Below, one piece after another: positions 23,297 to 35,375 of a stretch of 64,000 nucleotides of DNA. Each line of letters begins with the position of its first letter. Position 1 is the stretch's first letter. The stretch is from Canna indica (taxonomy: Eukaryota > Streptophyta > Magnoliopsida > Zingiberales > Cannaceae), in NCBI GenBank assembly GCA_034359265.1, contig CP136891.1, forward strand, positions 58,752,001 through 58,816,000, read 5' to 3'. The translations under genes and the position numbers were made by a program. The notes beneath the pieces were generated by a model that was not told the origin of the DNA, did no database searches, and worked only from the letters and a program-made list of their open reading frames with translations.

Positions 23297-24059
23297 ATAA
23301 ATATCAAAGCTTCAAACTGAAAATTAAATATCTCTATGTTACCTAAAAAATGCATCCAAAGTATACAAATCCGTAATCCTATGTACATTTTTGAAATGAA
23401 ATTGAAACAAAGACATCGATTGGACCATCGTCAATGTATGCATAGGGATCAACCAAATTGAAAAGAGCTGATATTCGGAAAGTGAGTGCTCCACATTTCC
23501 ATACCAAATCCTTTGACTTTCACGCTCCAACTCAAGATCACGTGATCGACCAAGATATGCGTAAATACCCCGAAGCCTAACATCATGCATACTACCTACA
23601 CAGACTCAAAAATGAGGAATAAATGCCATAAACGGAAACAAATGCTATTTAATAAAAAAAAAAAATCTAAATCAAATGATTACAGACTCTAGCAACTCAA
23701 ACTAAGAAACCCTATGCATGAAAGGATAAGACCATCAACTCGACTACGACTCTCTAAACCAGCCGGCTACTAGATTATCGGTGTTGTTTGTTCCTCTAGC
23801 CGCGCCATGTCCACTGGCCCTACCTCATTGGTCAGGCTCTGCAAAACAAAATCAAATAACCATGAGTCCAAAAGGAATTTAGTAAGTGATTCTATCGAAC
23901 CTCTACCAACATCCCAGTATATAATCAACATAAGCAGTATAAATATTATGCGAGGGATTTGGTACAAAACATGGCCAATCGGCCAACCTCCAAGAGCACA
24001 ATTATTCGACCATATATGGGCTATCACAAGATATACACTTGGCCCAAACAGGTTATATC

Positions 24060-24260
24060 ACATAATAATAATTCGGCACCGACCAGCCGTGCATCATAAA
24101 TCATGAGCGACCTCGACCAACCACATCAATGTGATCAAATCTCGACCTCGATCGGCCAGATGATCATGCGTTATCTCGACCTCGACCAGTCGGATAACCT
24201 CGCACATTCTTCAACCTCGACCAATCCTATATGCAATAATCGGCCTCGACCAGCCGTAAA
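24060..24260. repeat. 'ctcgaccagcc' interspersed short repeat
   Basis: The words (a/c)cctcgacca(g/a)(c/t)c occur about eight times within 200 bp at irregular spacing, inside the LTR-like insertion. Non-coding. Confidence 0.5.
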
Positions 24261-24538
24261 ATCATGTACATTACACATAACACATCACACATACATATTT
24301 CCTACTATGATGTTTCTAGGTTTGAAGTTAAAGATTTTATTTCCTCTATTCATCGTCATCTACTATTACTATTAGGGTATATTATGTTGTCATGTCCTAG
24401 ATGTCGCGTATGTCTCTAAAATTTGTTATCCTTGCATACGAAATGTGTATGAATCAATACTAGATGAACTTATCATCAACAAAACGACTCTGGACCACAA
24501 TATGCCATAACAGTAAACAGAGTGGACATTGAACAATA

Positions 24539-24660
24539 CTTGGTGGATATACATCGAGACTGGGTGGATATAGAATCGAATTGGGTGGATATATTTCCCA
24601 ACTGGGTGGATATACGCACCAATTTGGTGGATATACTCCCCAACTGGGTGGATATGAGTT
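24539..24660. repeat. Minisatellite, ~20-24-bp unit, about six copies
   Basis: The unit is close to ctgggtggatatacnccccaa, repeated with small changes. It gives open frames on both strands (GGYTPQL-type on plus, YPPSW-type on minus), a product of the repeat and not evidence of a gene. Confidence 0.85.
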
Positions 24661-25409
24661 ATCCCCACCTGAACACATCTCACCCAAGTATGTCAAATTA
24701 ATATATTACTATTCATTTCAACAACTCAAATTAATTTCAACACATAGGAGAAAACTTAAGCCTAAGACAATAATTTCAGCGTGCTATCAATTCAACGAGA
24801 ATAAAATTTCAACAACCATGCTTTCACAATTTATGATTTCAGTCATTAGAAATTTCAACCGTAAGTATAACCTTGCAATCGCACAAACGGAATCAAATTG
24901 CAATATGATATATGCCAACACCAAATCTGAACTTATAACAAAAGAACCACACCTGTCTATCAAGCCAAGATTTCAATCTATAAATCAAGAACACCAATCA
25001 TACAACTAAGAAGATAATTATCTAACAAGGAAACTTCAAGACATCCACATAGCAGTGGGCGACTACACCAATCATGCCAGATGCAATAAACTCAAATTTT
25101 CAACGAAGAATCGACGCAAGAACCCCAAAATCAAATCCAATCAAAAGAGAACTCATGTTCCTCAACGAAATTTCCAAAATTTCTCCATGGTAAGGGGCGG
25201 CAAGGTGAGGGGAGAAACCAATGACTTTGACAAGAACTTAACCACTCACCTCAAGATGGAAGAGAAGGAAAAACGAGAAGACGCAGCTCTGAACTCCGAC
25301 GACGATTCCTAGCTCCAGCGTCGTCCCCTCTCTCCCTCTCTCTACTCGCCCCTCCTTGTTGTGCGTGCGGCTCCCTTGAGCCGTGCGGTGGCTTGGGGAG
25401 AGTTTATAT

Positions 25410-27019
25410 TGTTGGGTGAAATGACCTATACTAGAGGGGGGGATGAATAGTGTGTTTACTAATCGATTCGTCTAATTCTGGTTTTAATCGTTTACTTGGT
25501 TACTTACGCAATTTAACAAATCCAATAACAAGCAGAAGCAAAGTGAATATGCTAATTAAGAAAACGCAAGAAGAAGTAATGCAAACATGGTGATTTATAG
25601 TGGTTCGGCCCCAATGCCTACTCCATTACCTAAGCACCCCGCTTAGGATTTCCAAACTAGTTTAACTAGATTAATTAGTTTCCTTACAATGAGGACTTTA
25701 CACTGGAAAGTCTCCGCTTTCAAATCGAAGGCACTTCCACACCCGGAAGTATCCCGCCTTCCTACCGAGAGCACTCTCCCACCTCAACCTAAGGACAACT
25801 CAGCTAATCCTAGCAAACTACGTTTACACCGGTGGATTTAAACCTCAAACACCAAGGCTACTACCAAATTTCAAGACCTACACTCTAGGACTTATACAAA
25901 CTCAAATACAAAGAAGTAAACAAGAAAATACAACACTAAATGGAGAAATGAATCAAACAATAAAATACTTAGCTCCAAAACAAGAATCCTAGCTTCCTCT
26001 TGATGCATTTGATGGTTAATCAATGAAGGAATGAAAGCAAGATCAAGGTTTTTGGCTCAAGCTAGGGTTTTCACAAGATTGGCTCAATGAAGGCTTAGAA
26101 TTGATCAAAAGATGGCTCAAGGAGGTTAGGAGTGATCAAGATGACTAAGGAAGGCTCTCATGGCTTCCTATTTATAAGCCATGAAGAGAAGAGAGAGAGC
26201 TCTCTTCTCAACCGGCAATTTTTCGCCCGTTACAGACCGCTAGTCGTTTGTCCGGTCGATCGTCGGTCGACCGACCGATCGACCGCCCAACCACCGCTGG
26301 CATTTTATGCTTCTGCTGCTCTGTTCGGTCGATCGGAGGGTCGACCGTCTATATTGCGATTTTGATCCTCTGCTATCCGGTCGACCGAATTAGCTACTAC
26401 CGATTTTAAGGTAATAACTTTAAAACATAAATGTTATATAAGGATTACCCCCCATTTGGATTCAATAAAAATATCTAAAAAATCAAAATCCTTAAGAATC
26501 AAAATCTAGTTTTTGGGGTCTAGTACAAATTTCCAAAAAACATAAATTTTCTAATCTCCCGGGTCAAATATACGTAGGCTAAAGGCTTCCAAAAAATCCT
26601 TAAAAATACCCCGTTATCTAGTTTCTACCCAAGGAGCAATTACCGCCATTTTTTGTGTCAAGAAAATATCTAGGTTATATAGCCCTCCAAGGAGCTCCCT
26701 AGGCTTAGTGAATTTCGTTGCGGTTTCCGGGTTTTCATATTTTGGGGTTCAGATTTGGTTTTTTAGGTTCTTATGCATCATCATGAGGATTTAAAATATA
26801 AACTAGACACCATAAACCTAAAATCTAACTTCCCAAAGAATCCCGAGCGTTGACGAGCGTCCTTGCCGATTTCTCCGATTTCTTCGATTTTTCCGATCGG
26901 GGACGTCGTGTGCTAACCGATATGGAACCTGAAAATAACTCTCCATGAAATCATTAGTTCCATATTTGTTATCATCAAAACCGAGATTAAGGCCAAGGTT
27001 GAAAAACCTTAAGCCAACA
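25410..27019 (-). repeat. 3' LTR of the gag-only element
   Basis: 1610 bp, tg...ca. It contains a cluster of palindromic ggtcgaccg/cggtcgatcg words (26255-26390). It matches 31381-33130 almost throughout. Confidence 0.85.
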
Positions 27020-27035
27020 ATCTCCCCCTTTTTGA

Positions 27036-29855
27036 TGATGACAAACATCCTTAAGAAAATATATATATTAAAGCACAAATGATATCAACTAAGGGATTTC
27101 TCCCCCTATCAACATGCATATCTATATAATAGAACTCTCCCTATCTATATGCATGATTTTCCTATATATTTTTCCCCTTTTACCTATATTTTTCTCCCCC
27201 TTTTGACATCAATCAAAAAGGGCAAGAAAGGTCAACCTATAGTCAAACTTGGGTTTTCATGAAAACGAAGTCAACCAACCGAAGGGACGAAAACAACATT
27301 TCGAATGAGAGACTAAGTAATACATGATATCATTAAAAGATAATCGAAATCCAAAACAAGGAACCATGTATGTTCTTAAGTATGAATATTTTCATAAATA
27401 TCATATCTTTTTCATGATATTTTTAGATTTCATTCAAACATTCAAAATACCAATATATGGTCATTTAAAGCATGTATATTAAGTTTGAGGTGAAACTAAT
27501 GTCATTTGATCAAAATTTCAACTTAGCACGGTTTCATTCGAAATAAGCATGAAAATATGAAAATGGCTAAGTATCAAATTTTGTTATCTACTCAGGTTTT
27601 CTTTAACTTAGGCATCTAGACATCAAACATGAGTGAATCCAAGTATATGAGTCAAGTTTGAGCTTAAAATGAAATTTCTAAGTCACTTTGTTGACTTAGG
27701 TCAAAGTATACTTCAAGTTTACAACGATCAAACTTTTAAATCCATATAAAATCATATTTTTGACGAAACTTTTTGAAACTTTAATTGGAAAAATGAGATT
27801 TTTCAAGGAATCTACAGGTTTAAGAATCAGTCAAAAATCAGTTTCCTATAAATTCATAAAAATCTTGAAACTCCAGGGGCATTTTCGTAAATTTTAGGTG
27901 TTTTTTTTCCGAAAGTTATCATTGTTTATTCAAACTTTACAGATATCACTGAATGACATTTGAAATGCATGTGTTAAGTTTGAACTCAAAATAAATTTTC
28001 AAAGTCCATTTTTCAATCGATCTCGATTTCGACCAAAAACTCATTTTTTTTCAAGATATCGCTCAAGTTATCAAAATTATTTTTAGAAATGATTTTACTC
28101 AAAGAATAGAGAGAACGATATTAGAAATGAAATCAAAATAGTATACACAAGGTTTCATTGGAAGTTTTCGACGAAAAATCAAAGCATCGAAAAGATTGAT
28201 ATTTCAAGAGGATGATACTTTGCATTTTTGAAATTCAACTTCAAAATTCCACTATAAATTAGATTCTTGATGAAACTTTTTGAAATTTTTACTGAAGAAA
28301 CTAGATTTTTTAGTGAAGGTGCAGTTTCAAGAATCAGTTAAAAAGGATTTTTCTATATTTCTCTAGAAATAACTGAAATGCTAAAATTTCAATGACATTT
28401 TCGTAATTTTCAGTTATTTTTCAAAACATATTCAGTTTTCATTCAAACTTTTATGACACCACTTAATGGTCATGTAAAGAGTGTATGTAAAGTTTGAGAT
28501 GAAAACTATATCCTTAAATCAAGATATCAACCTAGCATAGTTTCATTTAAAACTAAGCTAGTTATCATGAAACTAGCTAAGTGTCAATCTTATCATTTAC
28601 TCATGGTTTTTCAAAATTAAACCTATGGACTCCTAAGATGAGTAAATCTAAATATGTTCATCAAATATGGATTGAAAATGAGACCTCTAAGTCAATTTGT
28701 TGACTTGGGTCAACTTGGTTCAAAAGAGGTTATCATGAAATGACCTTTATGTCATTTCATCCATATCCATATGAATTTTTCATTCTAAGTGCATGGAGAC
28801 ATATCATACCTATTCCTAAACATGTTTATGAAGTTTGGACTTAAAATGAAGTGTCCAAGTCGATTTGATGACTTTGGTCAAACTTTTCATGTTTAAGTCC
28901 CTTAAAGTGATCTAGTTATCACATTGTTCATGCATCTAGACATGAATTTTCAAGTTTAAATATGTAGACTCATGTGATATGTATATCTAAACATGTTTGC
29001 CAACCACGAACTCAAAATGAGGTCTCTAATATGAATTTCAACCTAGAGCAAATTTTATTCAATCAAGATATCATGAAATTGTCTAAGTTATCAAAATTTT
29101 ACCTACTCATGAAATTTTATATATTTATCATGCAATATCAATCATGAGTATAGAGACATCATTAAACATGAATATTAAATTATTATACAAAGATTTTTGC
29201 AAAATTAAACCCATACCTTATTCTTAGAAATTCTGCCAAACTTGTCTTTTTTACTTTTCAATTTTCTTCATGATAGCATAGCCTTCCATTAACATTCTCA
29301 AATTGCAAGTAGACTTCATTAGTAGATTTAATGAAACTAAAGCTACTCACAAGCAACCCAAACCAAATAGCAAAGAGAAAAAAATCAAGTATCATATTCA
29401 AAATCAACTTTGCTAAATAGTTTGAAATCCGTTTCAAAATATGTTATCATGAATCCGAAACGAATTTTAAGAGATCACAAATGTAATATTAATGAAAAAA
29501 TTGATCTCCAACCCTTCGTATTGGTTGAAAACCGAAAGGCCACAATGAGCATACGATTTAGAACCGCAAGGTCGCTTAGGCCCGTTATAGGCCACATAGG
29601 TCTCTGAAGAGACCGGAAATCAAAAAATAAAAAATTATTTGAAATATATTAAGAGCGAGGAAAATCAATCAATTTTAAGCATGTATCATAAACACCAACT
29701 TCAAACATACAAGTAGAGAAAATGTGATGATACCAAGTGATTTAGATGCCAATTCTTAAACCTAAGGCATCTAGTCTAGGTGAAGACTTTGAAGTTGCAA
29801 CCATGCAAGGATCATTCCTTCAATTTCTTGGTCAACTTCAACTCTTCAATTTCCA
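27036..29855. other. Non-coding interior of the gag-only element
   Basis: No pol motif in any frame. It contains diverged direct repeats about 1 kb apart (about 27457-27700 and 28465-28708). Shared words are 'atggtcat(t/g)taaag', 'gtttga(g)gtgaaa', 'ctagcta/tggctaagt' and 'aagtca(a/c)tttgttgactt(a/g)gg'. A third partial unit lies at 28800-28890. Confidence 0.6.
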
Positions 29856-31312
29856 TTACCCTTGTATGATGGCTCCCCCCACAATAGAGCATGAAATTTT
29901 TGGTACCCAAATGACTTTGGATCCTTGGGGGTTAGATGGCCTAGGAATCCAAAGTATCCTAGCTACACTTGGATTTTTCTTGAATGCACAATCATAAATA
30001 GCATGACCATATATGCCACAACAAAAGCAATGTCCATGAAATTCTTTCTTTTTACCATTCATGTGAACATGAGGTCTAATGTTAGAATGCTTGGCATGAG
30101 AGGCATGATGAGCATGAGCATTTTTAGATGAAACATTTTTCTTCTTAGGATTTCTAAAGGATGAAACATGTGATAAACTACTAGTTTTCCTACTCAAGAA
30201 AACAACCTCATTTTTCAAATCATTAATTGATTTATGTAAGGCTTGCATTTGAGATTTCATCATACTATTTTCATTTTTGATTTTCATATTTTCTACTTTC
30301 AAATTCTCAATCTCAACTTTTGAGATATTTTTCAATTCAATTTTCAAATCATCATTTTTATTTTTCAAATCAATATTCTCACTTTTTAAGTCCTCAATTT
30401 CAATTATCAATTATGAATTATTAGTTTTCAAAACATCAATACTATCATGGCCATCAATACTTGAGGAACTTAGATTTGCTTTTAAAATTTCATTTTCTAA
30501 TTCTAGAGCATGCAAATCCTTAGTAAGCCTAGAGTTATCCTTTTTAATTTTCTTGATTCCTTTACTCTTTTTCAAAAGCATGGCACACATATTTTGACAT
30601 TCTTCTACTAATTCTTCATATGACATTTTGAGAGAATGTGAAGAACTAGCATCACTATCATATGCTATATCTTTATCATGACTAAAAGTAGAGTATTGTA
30701 CCTCATCATGGATACCCATGAGACAAACCTTGGATGTGCCTTCATAGTCATGACAAGAGGATGCTTCTTTTGATTTGGAGGTGGATGTTGAAGCACTTGT
30801 CCTCTTCTTGGCATTCTTCTTTGATGAAGGGCAATTCCTCTTTCTTTTTCCTTGCACAAGTAGCATATAACCTTTCTTTTTCGGCTTTTTGATTTACTTC
30901 TTTGACTAGAAGCACTAAGATCATCAAAACCGAGGTTAGTACTAGGGGGATGAGCATTGTCATCACCACCCTCAATAAATGTATTAAGCTCTTCGGTTTT
31001 ATCATAATCATATAACATAGTTAATGTGGACCAAATATCAAATGCGGAAGAACAATGCATAATCTTTTTAAGTATTTCATTTGAAAATGAGCAATATAGG
31101 AGATGCGTTGTTTTCGCATTCAATTCAAATAATTTAAATTGTTCTTGAGTCCAATCATTTATGTCAACGGTGGTCTCCACATATTCATTCTTTAGCATGC
31201 ACAATAGATCTAAACTTTGTGTTTTAAGAAAGGTATACATCCTACTCTTCCAAACACCAAAATTTTCTTCATCAAACCTAGGTGGTGCAAATGTTATACT
31301 CTTTAGTGTCAT
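29856..31312 (-). pseudogene. gag polyprotein of the gag-only element, one frameshift and one stop
   Basis: Starts MTLKSITFAPPRFDEENFGV and runs through a UBN2-type Copia gag (WTQEQFKLFELNAKTTHLL, YDYDKTEELNTF). At about 30860 the frame shifts after RKRKVICYLCKEK into a Lys/Ser-rich frame, then coiled-coil sequence (RLTKDLHALELENEILKANL). A TAA at 30411-30413 interrupts it, and the same frame continues with more coiled coil, a CX2CX4HX4C knuckle (CFCCGIYGHAIYDC) and IWVPKI near the end, as in SIRE-lineage gags. The protein would coat RNA in virus-like particles. This copy is just broken. Confidence 0.85.
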
Positions 31313-31366
31313 TTTCCAGATCGAGACAAGATGTAGACGAGATGGTGAAATCTCAATCTATGACCT

Positions 31367-31378
31367 GCTCTGATACCA
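31367..31378 (-). other. Primer-binding site (initiator Met tRNA)
   Basis: tggtatcagagc on minus, two bases from the 5' LTR. This is the standard PBS of Copia-type elements. Confidence 0.85.
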
Positions 31379-31380
31379 AT

Positions 31381-33130
31381 TGTTGGGTGAAATGATCTAC
31401 ACTATAGGGGGGTGAATAGTATGTTTACTAATCGATTCGCCTAATTCCAATTTTAATCATTTACTTGGTTACTTAGGCAATTTAACAAATCCAATAACAA
31501 GCGGAAGCAAAGTGAATATGCTAATTAAGTAAACGAAAGAAGAAGCAATGCAAACACGGTGATTTATAGTGGTTTGGCCCCAATGCCTACTCCACTACCT
31601 AAGCACCACGCTTAGGATTTCCAAACTAGTTTAACTAGATTAATTAGTTTCCTTACAATGAGGACTTTACACCGAAAAGTCTCCGCTCTCAAACCGAAGG
31701 CACTTCCACACCCGGAATTATCTCGCCTTCCTACCGAGAACACTCTCCCACCTCAACCTAAGGACAACTCAACTAATTCTAACAAACTACGTTTACACCG
31801 GTGGATTTAAACCTCAAACACCAAGGCTACCACCAAATTTCAAGACCTACACTCTAGGTCTTCAAACTCAAATACAAAGAAGTAAACAAGAAAATACAAC
31901 ATTAGATGGAGCAATAAATCAAACAATAAAATCCTTAGCTCCAAAACAAGATTCCTAGCTTCCTCTTGATGCCTTTGATGGTTAATCAATAAAGGAATGA
32001 AGGCAAGATCAAGGTTTTTGGCTCAAGCTAGGTTTTTCACAAGATTGGCTCAATGAAGGCTTAGAATTGATCAAAAGATGGCTCAAGGAGGTTAGGAGTG
32101 ATCAAGATGATTAAGGCTCCCATGGCTTCTTATTTATAAGCCATGAAGAGAAGAGAGAGAGAGCTCTCTTCTTAACGGGCAATTTTTCGCCCGTTACAAA
32201 CCGTCGATCGCTTGTCCGGTCGATCGTCGGTCGACCAACTGATCGATCGCCCAGCGACCGCTGGCATTTTGAGCTTCTGCCGCTCTGTTCGGTCGACCGG
32301 TCGACTGCCCAGCGACCGCTGGCATCTTGCGCTTCTACCGTGCGCTCTATTCGGTCGATCGGAGGGTCGACCGACTATATCGCGATTTTGATCCTCTGCT
32401 GTCCGATCGACCGAATTAGCTACTGCCAGTTTTTGGCAGCATTCGGTCGACCGACCGGTCGACCGAAATTGGGCAGACTACACTTGTTGGTTTTTTTTGC
32501 TTGTTTGCTCATTTTTTGGTTCCGTCTTCGCTAAGTCTACTTATATAACATTTCTTAACTTTAAGTCAATAACCCCCATTTGGATTCAATAAAAATATCT
32601 AAACAATCAAAATCCTTAAGAATCAAAATCTGGTTTTTGGGGTCTAGTACAAATTTCCGAAAAATGGAAATTTTCTAATCTCCCGGGTCAAATATGGGTA
32701 GGCTAAAGGCTTCCAAAAAATCTTTTAAAATACCTCATCATCTAGTTTCTACCCAAGGAACAATTACCGCCATTTTTTGTGTCAAGAAAATGTCTAGGTT
32801 ATATAGCCATCCAAGGAGCTCCCTAGGCTTAGTGAATTTCAGGGCGGTTTTCGGGTTTTCATGTTTTGGGATTCGGGTTTAGTTTTTAGGTTCTTATGCA
32901 TTATCATGAGGATTTACAATATAAACTAGACACCCTAAACCTAAACTCTAACTTCCCGAAGAATCCCGAGCGTTGACGAGCGTCCTTGCCGATTTCTCCG
33001 ATTTTTCCGATCGGGGACGTCATGCGCTAACCGATATGGAACCTAAAAATAACTCTCCATGGAATCATTAGTTTCATATTTGTTATCATCAAAACCGAGA
33101 TTAAGGCCAAAGTTGAAAACCTTAAGCCAA
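31381..33130 (-). repeat. 5' LTR of the gag-only element
   Basis: 1750 bp. It is longer than its partner because of an extra ~70-bp copy of the 'gcttctgccgctctgttcgg' block near 32275-32345 and a different ~130-bp stretch at 32425-32560. The terminal ca is lost next to the tatata run. Confidence 0.85.
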
Positions 33131-33929
33131 TATATATATATATATATATAAAACTTTTACCAATAAGCCCCTCTCACTTAAACCCTTTAACTTTACTCTA
33201 CCCGCATCCAATTTGCCTCAATTGAACCTGCAACCCGATTCCAACCCAACAAGAGACGAACATCCAATTAAAAACAAAAGTACACACTTATTAAGCCATG
33301 CAATTTAGGATATACTCGACCATACCTTCTAATTGCGGCGATCTCGTGACTCGACTCAGCTCACTAAGCTAACAAAAAATTAAATTTAGAAATTCTCGGA
33401 TATTACATTGACAAACTAAATATGCAACAAAAATTGTATGTTAAAGTTAGTACTTAAGTAAAAAATCATTGGGAACTATATAACCCAAACTGTTAAATGA
33501 ATTCTATAGTTTTAACATTTGAAGAGCTTTAGTGAAACACTTGAAATATTTATATAGTTTGGACATTACATTGGGGTGAAACTGTTTGGCACAACAATTG
33601 TTTTCACACTATCAAATGATATTATTGCATACATTGGTACAACATAGCCCAACAATATAAAATTCAACAAGAAAAAATAATAACTCTCAATAAAACAATT
33701 TATTGTTAAATGAAAATTAAAATAAAATATTCAAACAAACTCACTCGAGCTTGTTTAATGAAAGAATAATATTTGCAGCATTGATGTCATTCTTTGATAT
33801 CTTCTTATCCTTACAAATCTGCATGGAAATATAATGCATTCGTTAAACATCTTTTTTGCATATATATTAAGTGAACAAGAATTTCAAATTTAAATAAATA
33901 CTTGCTCGAAACTTTCTATTTTAAGGCCT

Positions 33930-34320
33930 CATTTTCTTTGACCTTTTCAGCCTTCTTCTACTCCTCATCACTTTCTTTATCTTCTATTGCATCATAGACT
34001 TGCTCAATTTTTTGTTCTTTTCTTCCTTGTCTTTTATAGGTCAAAGTATCCTTTTGGCCAAATTTTGTTGGACATGCATTTTTTTTGCTCTTCCTCTTCC
34101 ACTTCCTTCCCTTTATCTTCTTCCTTCTCCTCCACTTTCTCTTCCTTATCTTCTTCCTTCTTCTCCACTTTCTCTTCAATCCTTTTCTTCCTTCTTATCA
34201 TCCACTTTCTCTTCCTTTTCTTCATCTTCCTTCTTCTCCTCCACTTTAATATCATCTTCCTTCTTCTCCTCCATCACTTCCATATCCTCATCTTCCTTCT
34301 CCTCCTCCTTTTCTTATTTG
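33930..34320 (-). pseudogene. Glu/Lys-rich middle of the Ulp1-type gene, left of the Gypsy insertion
   Basis: Pyrimidine-rich on plus. On minus it encodes runs such as KKEDDIKVEEKKEDEEKEEK and EEKEEDKGKEVEEEEQKK, then KIEQVYDAIEDKESDEE. It continues the acidic stretch found at 39420-39293, on the far side of the Gypsy element. Confidence 0.65.
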
Positions 34321-34325
34321 TCCTA

Positions 34326-34654
34326 TGTTACGGTGGCGATCCACCGTAACCAGTCGTAGCAAGGAAATTAGGAATGGGAAGCAGAGAAGTAGAGAAGAAG
34401 AGTTAAAGAATCAGAGGAGAAGAAATAATTTAGATCTCAATTAATTCGTCCATTACATCATTGTAGTTTATATACTACATTATTCTCAGCCGGACACGTG
34501 TCCCACTTAACGAAACTAATACACCTCGTAATAATCGAGGTGACGCGGCGCTTTCCTTGGCCGTTGATTCCATTGAGATGGCACCGAAGGCCCCACTGCA
34601 TGGATGGCACATTCGTCCATGTCCTCCCCAGCCGCTCGTGCTTCTCGCGTGACA
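34326..34654 (-). repeat. 3' LTR of the Gypsy element
   Basis: It matches 38952-39292 closely. The partner carries a 12-bp extra copy of gctcgcttcatc-type sequence near its end and a few substitutions. Confidence 0.9.
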
Positions 34655-35118
34655 ATTCCCCCATGTTCGGAAGGAACCTTGTCCGCAAGGTTGTTCGCCG
34701 GACTGGTCTCACCCGCCTCCCGTTTATTAGCGGCGTCATCTCCGCCTTGATCGAGTGAATCACCCCCTGGCCTCAGCAGAGGTATCGGGGTAATCTGTAG
34801 CTCCGGCTGTCCTCTACACGGCTTCAGACGTGAAACATGGAAGACCGGATGCAGAAGGGACGATGGTGGCAAGCTCAGTCTGTAAGCTACTTCTCTGAAC
34901 TTTTTGTCAATCTGGAAAGGTCCAAAGAATTTAGGACCTAACTTTGCTGTCGAAGAGATAACTGCCGATACGGTTGGAGCTTGACGAAGACCCAATCGCC
35001 GACCTTGTAGGTGACTTCTTGGCGGTGTCGATCCGCTTGCATTTTCATGCGCTCTTGTGCCCTTTCTAAATTGGGTTTGAGTTGCCGTAGGACCTCGTCT
35101 CTCTTGCCTAGCTCTCAA
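34516..35118 (-). pseudogene. Gypsy integrase C-terminal domain, reading into the LTR
   Basis: KLGPKFFGPFQIDKKFREVA and LLHPVFHVSRLKPC are the conserved end of chromovirus integrases. A chromodomain would follow, but only a weakly similar acidic/Gly region is seen before the frame runs into the LTR. Confidence 0.7.
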
Positions 35119-35375
35119 TCCACTGAGGGGCTGTCGGCTGCTCCCGAAGCATAGCGCAACAGTGTTGGTGCATCGCGCCCATACAGTGCCTTAAATGGCG
35201 TCATTCCGGCAACCGAATGGTACGCAGTATTGTACCAATACTCGGCCCACGGTAGGAACTTTTTCCATGCTCTCGGTTCCTCTTAAACGAAGCTTATGAG
35301 ATACATCTCGAGGCAGTGGTTGAGAGCCTCAGTCTAGCCATCCGTCTGAGGATGGTAAGAGGAGCAGAATTTGAG

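Larger units (their letters stand above)
25410..33130 (-). mobile_element. Gag-only LTR retrotransposon (TR-GAG-like, Copia/SIRE-type gag)
   Basis: Two LTRs (25410-27019 and 31381-33130) begin tgttgggtgaaatga and end ttaagccaa(ca). On minus: primer-binding site tggtatcagagc (31367-31378), gag (31312 to 29856) with a CCHC knuckle, about 2.8 kb without coding, and a polypurine tract aaaaagggggaga (27020-27034) against the 3' LTR. No protease, integrase, RT or RNase H is present. The flanking tatat on both sides (25405-25409; 33131-33135) fits a 5-bp duplication but is low complexity. The LTRs are still very alike, so this is the youngest layer I can see. Confidence 0.85.
23650..33417. mobile_element. 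LTR-like insertion in the Ulp1 gene (left border uncertain), hosting a gag-only element
   Basis: Sequence left of 25410 and right of 33130 belongs together. It has LTR-like wording: 'cgacctcgaccagcc' repeats, a G+C-rich region near 25300-25400, and a right end ...ctcggatattaca. That end mirrors the tgtaatactc end of the LTR at 57122. If so it is a ~2-kb solo LTR or LTR fragment. The left end is my estimate from where Ulp1-like sequence stops; no target duplication was found. Confidence 0.45.

Noticed and set aside
24581..25009. 142-residue frame over the minisatellite
   Set aside because: It starts within the tandem repeat and continues through LTR-like sequence without any recognisable domain.
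33987..34359. Ser/Phe/Leu-rich plus-strand frames of 119-120 residues
   Set aside because: They are the antisense of the Glu/Lys-rich linker of the Ulp1-type gene; the acidic sense frame continues across the Gypsy insertion.
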